Positions 45,042-53,261 of a DNA stretch of 59,654 nt are shown in pieces. The translations under genes and the position numbers were made by a program. The notes beneath the pieces were generated by a model. The model was not told the origin of the DNA and made no database searches. It was given only the letters and a program-made list of their open reading frames with translations. How positions within the stretch are numbered: the stretch's first letter is position 1; the number at the start of each line of letters is the position of its first letter. Origin of the DNA: Collinsella aerofaciens (GTDB lineage Bacteria > Actinomycetota > Coriobacteriia > Coriobacteriales > Coriobacteriaceae). The stretch is taken from assembly GCA_008671135.1 (NCBI GenBank), contig RQAP01000038.1:1-59654 (forward strand), written 5' to 3'.

Positions 45042-45143
45042 TCCCGGGACACCTCCCTGTGCTACGGTTTGAGCAGAGCAAATGCGGTTCGACCGCTACT
45101 CTGATGATTATTTATTATCACAGTATTATACGGCGGTGAACAG

Positions 45144-45878
45144 ATGGAAACGGTTAGCGGCAATCTTGCCTCGGCGCTCAGGATCGAGCCGGGCATTACC
45201 GCGATTATCGGCAGCGGCGGCAAGTCGACGTTGCTCAAAACGCTGGGTCTTGAGCTCATGCGCGCTGGCGGCCGCGTGCTCCTCTGCACCACCACGCATA
45301 TGCTTCCCGTTGCCGGCGTGCCATGGGACGGGTCGAATCGTCGCCTGGACGCCGCGCCTTGGAAGCCAGGTGCCCCACACGCCCCAGGCTGCACCTGCGA
45401 GGCCTGCGCGGGGCTTGCACGCGGAGGCATCTGCCAGGCAGGCATCTTGGACCCGGAGACAGGCAAGCTCTCCGCCCCCGCCGAGCCACTCGGCGAGCTG
45501 GCACAGCGCTTTGACTATGTGTTGGCCGAGGCAGACGGTAGCAAGCGACTCCCGCTCAAGGCGCATGCCGCCTGGGAGCCGGTAATTCCCGCCGCCACGG
45601 CAAACGTTGTCTGGGTCGTCGGCGCCTCGGGACTGGGCAAACCCGTCGCCGAGGTTGTCCACCGCCCCGAGCTCTTTTGCGAGCGTTGCGGCTGCGAGCT
45701 CACCGACACTGCCACCCCAGAGCGCGTCGCCCAGGTGCTCAATGCCGAGCTGCGGATGCTGAACCTCAACAATGCCCGCATCATGCTCAACCAAGTCGAC
45801 ACGCTCAGCGACCCCACGATGGCCGACCGCTTCGAGGCAGCTCTCGACCACCCCGTCGTCGCCAGCAGCCTCAAGTAG
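45144..45878 (+). CDS. yqeC: YqeC-type selenium-dependent hydroxylase accessory protein
   Basis: 244 residues with a P-loop at the N-terminus (IIGSGGKSTLL) and CTTTHMLP, then FDYVLAEADGSKRLPLKAHAAWEPVIP, typical of the YqeC family of selenium-dependent hydroxylase accessories. Two cysteine pairs, CTCEACAG and CERCGCEL, may bind a metal. ATPase or GTPase-like maturation is inferred. It is transcribed away from yqeB-xdhC across a 102-bp region with AT-rich boxes, and ends against the third 67-bp palindrome. Confidence 0.87.
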   Translation: METVSGNLASALRIEPGITAIIGSGGKSTLLKTLGLELMRAGGRVLLCTTTHMLPVAGVPWDGSNRRLDAAPWKPGAPHAPGCTCEACAGLARGGICQAGILDPETGKLSAPAEPLGELAQRFDYVLAEADGSKRLPLKAHAAWEPVIPAATANVVWVVGASGLGKPVAEVVHRPELFCERCGCELTDTATPERVAQVLNAELRMLNLNNARIMLNQVDTLSDPTMADRFEAALDHPVVASSLK

Positions 45879-45894
45879 CCGGCCCCATCTCCTC

Positions 45895-45961
45895 AGTTGC
45901 GGGGAAATACGGACTGTTTGGCCGCCCGACGGCCGCAAACAGTCCGTATTTCACCGCAACT
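45895..45961. repeat. Dispersed 67-bp palindromic repeat, copy 3
   Basis: The most symmetric copy: the stem runs inwards through GACTGTTTGGCCG/CGGCCgCAAACAGTC, and flanking CCTC/GAGG extends it to 45891-45965. It separates the convergent yqeC and hyuA and could stop transcription from both sides. Confidence 0.85.
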
Positions 45962-45987
45962 GAGGAGGGGACACGGCATCTTTGCTG

Positions 45988-47355
45988 CTAGCGGGGGACG
46001 TAGCGGCCGGGTTGGGCTCCGGTGGGCTCGCCGTCGCGTGCCACCAGCACGCCGTTCACAAACACGACCTTGGCGCGGCCATGTGCCCCAAAACCCTCGA
46101 GCGGCGTGTAGTCCACAGCTTGATGCTGTGTCGCGGCACTGATTGTCCAGCGCGCTTTGGGATCCCACACGCACACATCGGCATCGGCGCCCTCGGCAAG
46201 ACAGCCCTTGCGCGGGTACATGCCAAACACGCGCGCCGGGTTCTCGCTCATCAAGCGGCACAGATCCTCGGGTCCCAGCTGTCCCTCAAAGCTCGTGGCA
46301 ATCGCGACGGGACGATGCTCCACGCCGGGCCCGCCGTTGGGAATCGCGCGGAAATCGTCGCGCCCGCGGTCCTTTTGCCCGTGCAGGTTAAAGCTGCAAT
46401 GATCGGTCGCAATCGTATCGATCTCGCCGGCCACAAGCGCCTCGCGCAGCGCGGCACGGTCGCCGGCATGGCGCAGCGGCGGGCTCATCACGTACTTGGC
46501 GCCCGCAAAGCCGTCCTCGCCCTGCTCCAGATAGCAGGTGTCGTCGAGCATCAGATACTGAGGGCAGGTCTCGACATAGATATTCTTCTGCCCGCGCGCC
46601 TTGGCCGCACGAATGGCCTCGAGCCCCAACTTGGTCGAAAGGTGCACCACGTTGACTGGGGCGTCGCCGGCCAGGTGCGCCAGATACAGCAGGCGGCTCA
46701 CGGCTTCGGCCTCACACACGTCCGGGCGGCTGAGCGCATGCCCCTCGGGCCCATGAATCCCCTGCTCGTACACGCGCTTCTGCAGCTCATTCACCAGCGT
46801 ACCGTTCTCGCAATGCACGCACAGTATGCCGCCAATACGCTTGAGCTCCTCGAGCACCTCGAGCGTCTCGGCATCGTCCAGGCGCAAATGATCGTAGGCA
46901 AAGTAGGTCTTAAACGACGATACGCCCGCCTCGCGCATAGCCGAAAGATCGGCGCGGTTGCGTTCATTCCACTCGGCGAGTGCCATATGAAAGGCGTAGT
47001 TGGCCGTGCAGGTTCCGTCGGCACGGCGATGCCACTCGGCCAAGGCATCGGGCATGGTCACGCCGCGATCAGCCGTCGCGTAGTCCACGATGGTCGTCGT
47101 ACCGCCGCAGGCAGCCGCACGCGTGCCGGTCTCAAAGCTATCGGCCGTCCAGTCCATGCCGGTCCAGCACTGCATGTGCGTGTGCCCATCGATAAAGCCC
47201 GGGAACACCCAACAGTCCGTGGCGTCCTGGACGGTATCGTCCTCACCCGGCTCAATCGCCGCGGCAATCCGCACAATCTTGTCGCCCTCCATGGCAAGAT
47301 CGGCGCGGCGAAGCCCCTGGGGCGTCACGAGCGCGCCGTTTTTGATGATGATCAT
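45988..47355 (-). CDS. hyuA: Dihydropyrimidinase/hydantoinase-type amidohydrolase (HyuA/YgeZ)
   Basis: 455 residues. Opens cyclic ureides such as hydantoins; in gut purine degraders the hyuA gene is part of the urate/purine set. Metal ligands: His pair in GFIDGHTHMQ, carboxylated Lys in SSFKTYFAYDH, His in LCVHCEN and VVHLST, Asp in ATDHCSF. Closest in outline to E. coli YgeZ (HyuA): SRPDVCEAEAVSRLLYLA, VETCPQYLMLDD, GGPGVEHR and the PLEGF stretch are shared. It is the last gene of the ygeX-Y-W-mocA-hyuA run, 8 bp behind mocA. Confidence 0.93.
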   Translation of the reverse strand: MIIIKNGALVTPQGLRRADLAMEGDKIVRIAAAIEPGEDDTVQDATDCWVFPGFIDGHTHMQCWTGMDWTADSFETGTRAAACGGTTTIVDYATADRGVTMPDALAEWHRRADGTCTANYAFHMALAEWNERNRADLSAMREAGVSSFKTYFAYDHLRLDDAETLEVLEELKRIGGILCVHCENGTLVNELQKRVYEQGIHGPEGHALSRPDVCEAEAVSRLLYLAHLAGDAPVNVVHLSTKLGLEAIRAAKARGQKNIYVETCPQYLMLDDTCYLEQGEDGFAGAKYVMSPPLRHAGDRAALREALVAGEIDTIATDHCSFNLHGQKDRGRDDFRAIPNGGPGVEHRPVAIATSFEGQLGPEDLCRLMSENPARVFGMYPRKGCLAEGADADVCVWDPKARWTISAATQHQAVDYTPLEGFGAHGRAKVVFVNGVLVARDGEPTGAQPGRYVPR

Positions 47356-47363
47356 GTTGCTCC

Positions 47364-47978
47364 TTATTGATTAATACAGTTGGCCACGCGATCAAAATAC
47401 GAGCAGGCGGCGATATGCTCCGTTATGCGTTGCTGCCCCTTGGCGGTATCGACGTCCCACAGCTCGTAGGCACGCGCCTCGACCAGCACCACATCGGTAC
47501 GGTCCTTGAGGATCGAACCGCCGCCGTCCTTGCCCTCAAGACGTATGAGCGCATCGAACAATTCCGCCGGAAAGAGCACCGGACTCGAAGGCTCACCGTT
47601 GCACGCAAGACGCACCGGATGCTTGCGGCCACGCTCGTCAAATGTACGAACCATAGCCTCAAAAGAATCCGAACTCACGAGCGGCTGGTCGCCCGGCAAA
47701 TAGAGGCAACCTTTCCAGTTGCGTTCGACTCCCCACGAAAGGCCCGCACGGACGCTTTCGCTGCGCAGCTCGCCATCGTGCAGCACACACGGGCAATGCT
47801 TGTCCTCGCAAATCTGGGCGACCTCGGGCCAACGCGTCGAAACCACGACGTCAAAGCCCCGGGGAACCGAATCGATAGTCCAGGCAATCAGCGGCTTGCC
47901 ATAGATATCGGCAAGCATCTTGTTGGAGCCAAACCGCTTGCCCTCGCCCGAGGCCATAATGACGCATCCAAGTTTCAT
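47364..47978 (-). CDS. mocA: MocA-like NTP transferase (molybdenum cofactor cytidylyl/guanylyltransferase type)
   Basis: 204 residues. GCVIMASGEGKRFGSNKM is the nucleotide-binding start of MobA/MocA proteins; SESVRAGLSWG and CLYLPGDQPLVSSD (Mg site) follow, with SSPVLFPAELFDALIRL. MocA makes the CDP form of the molybdopterin cofactor used by xanthine-dehydrogenase family enzymes. Placed inside the ygeX-hyuA run, which links the run to a molybdo-hydroxylase. The start (47976-47978) follows GGAGG. Confidence 0.88.
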   Translation of the reverse strand: MKLGCVIMASGEGKRFGSNKMLADIYGKPLIAWTIDSVPRGFDVVVSTRWPEVAQICEDKHCPCVLHDGELRSESVRAGLSWGVERNWKGCLYLPGDQPLVSSDSFEAMVRTFDERGRKHPVRLACNGEPSSPVLFPAELFDALIRLEGKDGGGSILKDRTDVVLVEARAYELWDVDTAKGQQRITEHIAACSYFDRVANCINQ

Positions 47979-48065
47979 GGTGATACCTCCCCTGAAACCA
48001 TCGTACCCATAACTCGCGCCGCGGGCATCCACATCGAAAGCGCTTATCCCGCACGCCCGCGATGC

Positions 48066-48105
48066 AAAAAAGGGGCACCCCGCCGGTTGGCAGAGCGCCC
48101 CCTTT
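48066..48105 (-). terminator. Possible terminator after ygeW
   Basis: Minus strand AGGGGGCGCTCTGCC pairs with GGCGGGGTGCCCCT, then TTTTTT. It lies inside the ygeW-mocA gap, so mocA-hyuA may be expressed less than ygeX-Y-W. Confidence 0.8.
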
Positions 48106-48128
48106 ACATGGCTTACCTCAACCCGGCT

Positions 48129-49331
48129 TTAGGCCTGGAACCAACGGGCGGTATTGCGCTCGTCGAGGGCCTTGAGGGTAGCGGCGGGATCGGCAACCTT
48201 CTGCAGGAACATCATGGCTGCGATGGCGTACGGCTTGTAGCTGGCCTCCTTGTACATGCCCACACGGTGCATGTCGAAGACGTCGGCGTTAACCTCGCCG
48301 TGCTCGCAGGAGACACCGGAGATGTCGGCGGGCAGCGGGTGCATAAAGATGGTGTCCTGGCCGTTGGCGGTCTTCTCCATGAGCTCGGTCGTGGAGCACC
48401 AGTCCTGATGGGTGGCGTTCTGGGCGAGCAGCTCCTTCTCGAGCGCTGCGATGCCGGCGTCGTCGCCCTCGGCGTACAGGTTGGTGCGCTTCTCCATGGC
48501 GGCAAACGGAGCCCAGCTCTTGGGGATCACGATGTCGGCGCCCTCGAAGGCCTCGGCCATGGTGTTGACCTGCTTAAAGGTGGTGCCGGACTCGGCGGCA
48601 TAGCTCTTGGCGCGCTCGACGACCTCGGGCATGAGGTCGTAGCCCTCGGGGTGAGCCAGGGTGACGTCCATGCCAAAGCGGGGCAGCAGGCTGATCAGCG
48701 ACTGCGGGCAGGACAGCGGCTTGCCGTAAGAGGGCGAATAGGCCCAGGTGACGGCAACCTTCTTGCCCTTAAGGTTCTCGAGGCCGCCAAACTCGTTGAT
48801 GAGGTAGAGCATGTCGGCAGAGGACTGCGTGGGGTGGTCGGAATCGGACTGCAGAGAGATGAGCGTGGGACGGTGATCCAGAACGCCATCCTCGTAGGCC
48901 TGCTGCACGGACTCGGAGACCTCGGCCATGTAGGCATCGCCCTTGCCGATGTACATGTCATCGCGGATGCCGATGACGTCGGCCATGAAGGAGATCATGG
49001 TAGCGGTCTCGCGGACGGTCTCGCCGTGGGCGATCTGGGACTTCTTCTCGTCCAGGTCCTGCAGCTCAAGGCCGAGCAGGTTGGCGGCCTTAGAGAAAGA
49101 GAAACGCGTACGGGTGGAGTTGTCGCGGAACAGGGAGACGGCCAGGCCCGAGTCGAAGATCTTGGACGAAACGTTGTTCTCACGCAGCTCGCGCAGGGCG
49201 TCGGCGACGATGTAGAGAGCCTTGAGCTCATCGGTGGTCTTGTCCCAGGTGTGCAGGAAGTCGCTGCCGTACATACCCTTAAAATCGAGGCCGTTCAGCT
49301 GCTCGACGAGCTCGGTAAACTTAGCGTCCAT
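48129..49331 (-). CDS. ygeW: YgeW-type carbamoyltransferase
   Basis: 400 residues. YgeW is an aspartate/ornithine carbamoyltransferase relative with an unknown natural acceptor, tied to purine degradation clusters. The carbamoyl phosphate loop is STRTRFSF and the second motif is MHPLPADISGVSCEHGEV, in the YgeW form. Also seen: MYGSDFLHTW and QSDSDHPTQSSADMLYL. In the degradation model it would release carbamoyl phosphate from a carbamoylated intermediate. The start at 49329-49331 follows AAAGGA. A stem-loop lies between it and ygeY. Confidence 0.93.
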   Translation of the reverse strand: MDAKFTELVEQLNGLDFKGMYGSDFLHTWDKTTDELKALYIVADALRELRENNVSSKIFDSGLAVSLFRDNSTRTRFSFSKAANLLGLELQDLDEKKSQIAHGETVRETATMISFMADVIGIRDDMYIGKGDAYMAEVSESVQQAYEDGVLDHRPTLISLQSDSDHPTQSSADMLYLINEFGGLENLKGKKVAVTWAYSPSYGKPLSCPQSLISLLPRFGMDVTLAHPEGYDLMPEVVERAKSYAAESGTTFKQVNTMAEAFEGADIVIPKSWAPFAAMEKRTNLYAEGDDAGIAALEKELLAQNATHQDWCSTTELMEKTANGQDTIFMHPLPADISGVSCEHGEVNADVFDMHRVGMYKEASYKPYAIAAMMFLQKVADPAATLKALDERNTARWFQA

Positions 49332-49485
49332 GGAAATGTCCTTTCTAAAGATGAAACGATCGCAGTGAGTAGATGTGCTCCGGCATGCGCGTGTGGCTAG
49401 AACATGCAGAGCACCATGACGAGGACCCGCCACCGTTGAGGAAGCATGGGAGATAACGACCGCGGGCCCCAAGTCAACAGGAGGC

Positions 49486-49510
49486 GCCGGGGGCATAAAC
49501 TGTCCCCGGC
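49486..49510 (-). promoter_or_regulatory. Stem-loop between ygeY and ygeW
   Basis: GCCGGGG/CCCCGGC 7-bp stem, 23 bp past the ygeY stop in the 201-bp gap. No T run. Confidence 0.45.
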
Positions 49511-49532
49511 TCAACAAAATCGAGGAATGGGA

Positions 49533-50918
49533 CTAGTCGATCTTGTTGTTGGTCAGACCGGCGCGGAACACGGTGGCGTCGCCATCGGCCTGGCTCGGAT
49601 CGTAGAGGTTCAGGGCAGCCACATACATGGCGGCAGCGGTGACCAGGTCGTCCTTGTAGGTGACCTCGTTGGGAGCGTGAGCCTGAGACTCGGCACCCGG
49701 GCCAAAGCCCACGCAGGGGATGCCGTAGCGGCCCTGGATGGAGACGCAGTTCGTGGAGAAGGTCCACTTGTCGCACAGCGGGCGACCGGTGCGCTTGTCC
49801 ATGCTGGGCTCGCAGCCGATGCGCTCGTCACCAAACATGGCCTTGTGGGCGTCGACGAGGGCCTTGACGTGCGGAGCGGTCTCCTTGTTAATCCACGTGG
49901 GGAAGTAAGCCTCGGTCTCGTAGACCTCGCCGGTCCAGGACGGACGATCGTACATGTACATGGAGACCTTCACGTCGTCGCCGTACTTCTTGGCGGCCGG
50001 CAGGTTGCGGATCTCGTCCAGGCAGGACTCCCAGGTCTCGCCGGCGGTCATGCGACGGTCGATGGAGATGGCGCAGGAATCGGCCACGGCGCAGCGGCTG
50101 GGGCTGGTGTAGAAGATCTGGCTGACGGTGCAGGTGCCGCGGCCCAGGAAGCGGGCATCCTCGAAGTGCTCGGGGTTGTACTTGGGGTCGAGCATCTTGA
50201 CGAGGCCCTTGATGTCGGTCGACTCGTCGCAGCCGTTGTTGTTGAGGGCGCGGACGTCGGCGATGATGTCGGCCATCTTGTAGATGGCGTTGTCGCCGCG
50301 GTCGGGAGCGGAGCCGTGGCAGGAGGTACCGTGAACGTCGACGCGGATCTCCATGCGGCCGCGGTGACCGCGGTAGATGCCGCCGTCGGTGGGCTCGGTG
50401 GAAATGACGAACTCGGGCTTAATGCCGTCCTTGTTGTAGATGTACTGCCAGCACATGCCGTCGCAGTCCTCTTCCTGGACGGTGCCGACGACCATGATCT
50501 TGTAGCCCTCGGGGATGAGGCCCATGTCCTTCATCATCTTGGCAGCGTAGGTAGCAGAAGCCATGCCGCCCTCCTGGTCGGAGCCGCCGCGGCCGTAGAT
50601 GATCTCGTCGGTCTCGTAGCCCTCATAGGGATCGGCATCCCAGTTCTCGATGTTGCCGATGCCGACGGTGTCGATGTGGGAGTCGATGGCGATGATCTTG
50701 TCGCCCTCGCCCATAAAGCCCATGACGTTGCCCAGACCGTCGACCTTGACCTCGTCATAGCCAAGGCTCTCCATCTCGGCCTTGATGCAGGCGACAACCT
50801 CACCCTCCTCGCAGGACTCAGAGGGATGGGAAATCATAGCGCGCAGGAAACGAGTCATATCAGCACGATGAGACTCAGCAGCAGCCTTGATAGCGTCGAA
50901 ATCGAGTTCTTTAGCCAT
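49533..50918 (-). CDS. ygeY: YgeY-type M20 family hydrolase
   Basis: 461 residues. Zinc peptidase-fold deacetylase/hydrolase of the YgeY (selenium metabolism-linked) branch. Metal motif DSHIDTVGIGN, GRGGSDQEGGMASA, catalytic Glu pair in GTVQEEDCDG, TEPTDGGIYRGHRGR and the dimerisation domain in the middle. Its natural substrate is not known. It is 74 bp behind ygeX and before ygeW, the fixed order of these clusters in gut bacteria. Confidence 0.93.
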   Translation of the reverse strand: MAKELDFDAIKAAAESHRADMTRFLRAMISHPSESCEEGEVVACIKAEMESLGYDEVKVDGLGNVMGFMGEGDKIIAIDSHIDTVGIGNIENWDADPYEGYETDEIIYGRGGSDQEGGMASATYAAKMMKDMGLIPEGYKIMVVGTVQEEDCDGMCWQYIYNKDGIKPEFVISTEPTDGGIYRGHRGRMEIRVDVHGTSCHGSAPDRGDNAIYKMADIIADVRALNNNGCDESTDIKGLVKMLDPKYNPEHFEDARFLGRGTCTVSQIFYTSPSRCAVADSCAISIDRRMTAGETWESCLDEIRNLPAAKKYGDDVKVSMYMYDRPSWTGEVYETEAYFPTWINKETAPHVKALVDAHKAMFGDERIGCEPSMDKRTGRPLCDKWTFSTNCVSIQGRYGIPCVGFGPGAESQAHAPNEVTYKDDLVTAAAMYVAALNLYDPSQADGDATVFRAGLTNNKID

Positions 50919-50992
50919 TGTTCATAACCTTTCAAACGAAGGAATCTACCTGTGAGGTGGCGGAGCGATACCTATTTACTCCGCCCCAACGA

Positions 50993-52207
50993 TTAGCAAG
51001 TGGGATATTCGCCTTCCCAAACAATGCGGCGATACTGGTCGGGATCGGTGTCGCCCTCGGTGGAGAAGCAGAGCACGGAGCTCGTCTTGTCCAGGCCGAT
51101 GAGTTCCTTGAGCTCGGCGTACTCGGGATCGAGCATGAGGGTCTCGACCAGGCCGGTGGTCACAGCGCCGGACTCGCCGGAGATGACGCGCGGGTCGCCC
51201 TTCTCGGGAGCGCCCAGGGTGCGCATGCCGCGAGCGGTGACCCAGTCGGGGCAGGACACGAAGGCGGTGGTGTGGTTGCGCAGGATATCCCAGCCCAGGA
51301 TGTTGGGCTCGCCGCAGCACAGACCGGCCATGATGGAAGGCATGTCGCCGTCCACGATGCGCGGATCGCCGTCGCCGGCGGCAGCGCCCTTGTACAGGCA
51401 GGCGGCAGGCGCGCACTCAGCCACGACGAAGGTGGGCGGGTTATCGGGATACAGGTTGGTGAAGTAGCCCACCACGGCGCCGGCGAGCGAACCCACGCCA
51501 GCCTGGACAAACACGTGGGTCGGGCGGTTGATGGCCATCTCGCGCAGCTGCTCGGCAGCCTCGGAAGCCATGGTGCCGTAGCCCTCCATGATCCAAGACG
51601 GGATCTTCTCGTAGCCCTCCCAGGCGGTGTCCTGAACGATAACGCCGCGCTCGCAGGCGTCGGCCTCGGCGGCGGCCATGCGCACGCACTCGTCGTAGTT
51701 GACCTCTTCGATGGTCACCGTGGCGCCCTCGGCGGCGATGTTATCAAAGCGGGGCTTGGTGGAACCCTTGGGCATGTGCACGACGGCCTTCTGGCCCAGC
51801 TTGTTGGCAGCCCATGCCACGCCGCGGCCATGGTTGCCGTCGGTGGCGGTAAAGAAGGTAGCCTGGCCAAAGTCCTTGGCAAGCTGATCGGAGGTCAGGT
51901 AATCGAAGGTGCAGTCGGCAACGTCCTTGCCGGTCTCATCGGCAATGTAGTTGGCCATGGCAAACGAGCCGCCCAGGACCTTAAAGGCGTTGAGGCCAAA
52001 ACGATAGCTCTCGTCCTTAACGCACAGATTGGACAGGCCCAGGCGCGCAGCCTGACCGTCCAGACGGGCAAGCGGAGTGACGGTATATTGAGGGAACGAC
52101 TGGTGGAAGGCACGGGCCTTCTTCACGTGGTCGAGGCTCATGATTCCCAAGTGCTTGTCATCGCTCTTGGGCATCGTGTTGCCCGCCCACTGGATCTTAT
52201 CGGCCAT
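50993..52207 (-). CDS. ygeX: Diaminopropionate ammonia-lyase
   Basis: 404 residues. Fold-type II PLP enzyme converting 2,3-diaminopropionate to pyruvate and ammonia. PLP lysine in FGLNAFKVLGGSFA, cofactor cradle TATDGNHGRGVAWAAN, glycine loop QAGVGSLAGAVVGYF, and GLCCGEPNILGWDIL. In the urate pathway it yields pyruvate after ring opening. The start (52205-52207) follows AAGGAG, and the run it heads is transcribed from the region carrying two operator-like palindromes. Confidence 0.95.
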   Translation of the reverse strand: MADKIQWAGNTMPKSDDKHLGIMSLDHVKKARAFHQSFPQYTVTPLARLDGQAARLGLSNLCVKDESYRFGLNAFKVLGGSFAMANYIADETGKDVADCTFDYLTSDQLAKDFGQATFFTATDGNHGRGVAWAANKLGQKAVVHMPKGSTKPRFDNIAAEGATVTIEEVNYDECVRMAAAEADACERGVIVQDTAWEGYEKIPSWIMEGYGTMASEAAEQLREMAINRPTHVFVQAGVGSLAGAVVGYFTNLYPDNPPTFVVAECAPAACLYKGAAAGDGDPRIVDGDMPSIMAGLCCGEPNILGWDILRNHTTAFVSCPDWVTARGMRTLGAPEKGDPRVISGESGAVTTGLVETLMLDPEYAELKELIGLDKTSSVLCFSTEGDTDPDQYRRIVWEGEYPTC

Positions 52208-52299
52208 ACGGTGAACTCCTTAAGTCCTCTCTTGCCGGCCCCCGCATACGCGTTTCAGCCCATTCCCATTCATGCGACTGAACTTTTATGTGGATGCCA

Positions 52300-52365
52300 A
52301 ACAAAAAGTTTGTTAGCACTGTTCTATCACACTTTTTGATTGGCAAACCTAACAAATTGTTTGTT
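52300..52365. promoter_or_regulatory. Two operator-like palindromes between ygeX and its divergent regulator
   Basis: Site 1 (52300-52314) and site 2 (52351-52365) both read AACAAA-N3-TTTGTT, a perfect 6-bp inverted repeat with three-base centre (AAG and TTG). Centres are 51 bp apart, close to five helical turns, so a dimer-pair could bind the same DNA face. The likely ligand is the YheO-type regulator next door. Confidence 0.7.
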
Positions 52366-52484
52366 GCCGTAATCGGTACCTTTTCGCCGCCGAACGGTTA
52401 TGAATTGCCTTGTTGATGGATTTGTTTGCGGTCAAGTGTGGTTTATGGCACAGTGAGCCCAAACTAATTTTTAGGAAGGCACCT

Positions 52485-53138
52485 ATGACCCCCGCACAGA
52501 TTGAGTTTTATAAGCGCCTTGCACACGGCCTGGCGCTCCAATTTGGCCCCAACTGCGAAATCGTCGTCCACGATCTGGAGACCGATGACGTGGACCACTC
52601 CATCGTAGTGATCGAAAACGGTCACGTCAGCGGGCGCAAACTGGGTGACGGCCCCAGCCATATCGTGTTTGAGTCCATGCACGAGGGCACCACCGACGTG
52701 CACGACCGCGAGCCATACCTCACCAAAACCACCGATGGCAAGCTGCTCAAGTCCTCTACCATCTTTATCCGCAACGACGAGGGCAAGCCCGTCGGCATTT
52801 TGGGCATCAACTTTGACATTACGCTCATGAAAGCTTTTGAGCGTTCGCTCGACGCCTTTACCGGCACCGGCGGCTCGGGCTATACCGAGCCCGAGCCCAT
52901 TACCAAGAACATCGGCGACCTGCTCGAGGACCTGCTGCACGAGTGTGAGCAGTTTGTGGGCAAGCCCGCGGCACTCATGACCAAAGACGAGCGCATTCGT
53001 GCCATTGGCTACCTCGACCGTCGCGGCGCCTTCCTCATTTCCAAGTCGAGCGAGCGCGCCTGCGAGTTCTTTGGCATCTCAAAGTACAGCTTCTATAGCT
53101 ACCTCAATGAGGCCAAGGCGGCGGCCGGCGACAAGTAG
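52485..53138 (+). CDS. YheO/DauR-family transcriptional regulator (PAS-like plus HTH)
   Basis: 217 residues. N-terminal YheO-PAS domain: FGPNCEIVVHDLETDDVDHSIV (in part), HVSGRKLGDGPSHIV, GKLLKSSTIFIRNDEGKPVGILGINFD (in part). C-terminal helix-turn-helix of the HTH_22 type: KDERIRAIGYLDRRGAFLIS and SERACEFFGISKYSFYSYL. Relatives include DauR, which controls arginine racemisation genes. The start at 52485 follows AGGAAGG. Placed back to back with ygeX, it likely controls the purine/ureido operon; ligand not known. Confidence 0.9.
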   Translation: MTPAQIEFYKRLAHGLALQFGPNCEIVVHDLETDDVDHSIVVIENGHVSGRKLGDGPSHIVFESMHEGTTDVHDREPYLTKTTDGKLLKSSTIFIRNDEGKPVGILGINFDITLMKAFERSLDAFTGTGGSGYTEPEPITKNIGDLLEDLLHECEQFVGKPAALMTKDERIRAIGYLDRRGAFLISKSSERACEFFGISKYSFYSYLNEAKAAAGDK

Positions 53139-53261
53139 GCACTCGCCTGGATTGCCCCTCCCCTTTTGGGCGCGAGTTCTGGAAAGCACGAATCCAAGAC
53201 CGAGCAGCTTGGGAAGTTCCATATAATCGATGTCATTGGTATTTCGAAAGGATGGAACAGA

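Noticed and set aside
43179..45104. Long plus-strand frame opposite xdhC and yqeB
   Set aside because: The minus-strand genes have clear motifs and ribosome sites; this frame has neither.
47367..49400. Long plus-strand frame opposite mocA and ygeW
   Set aside because: Antisense shadow; composition is biased and no family is recognisable.
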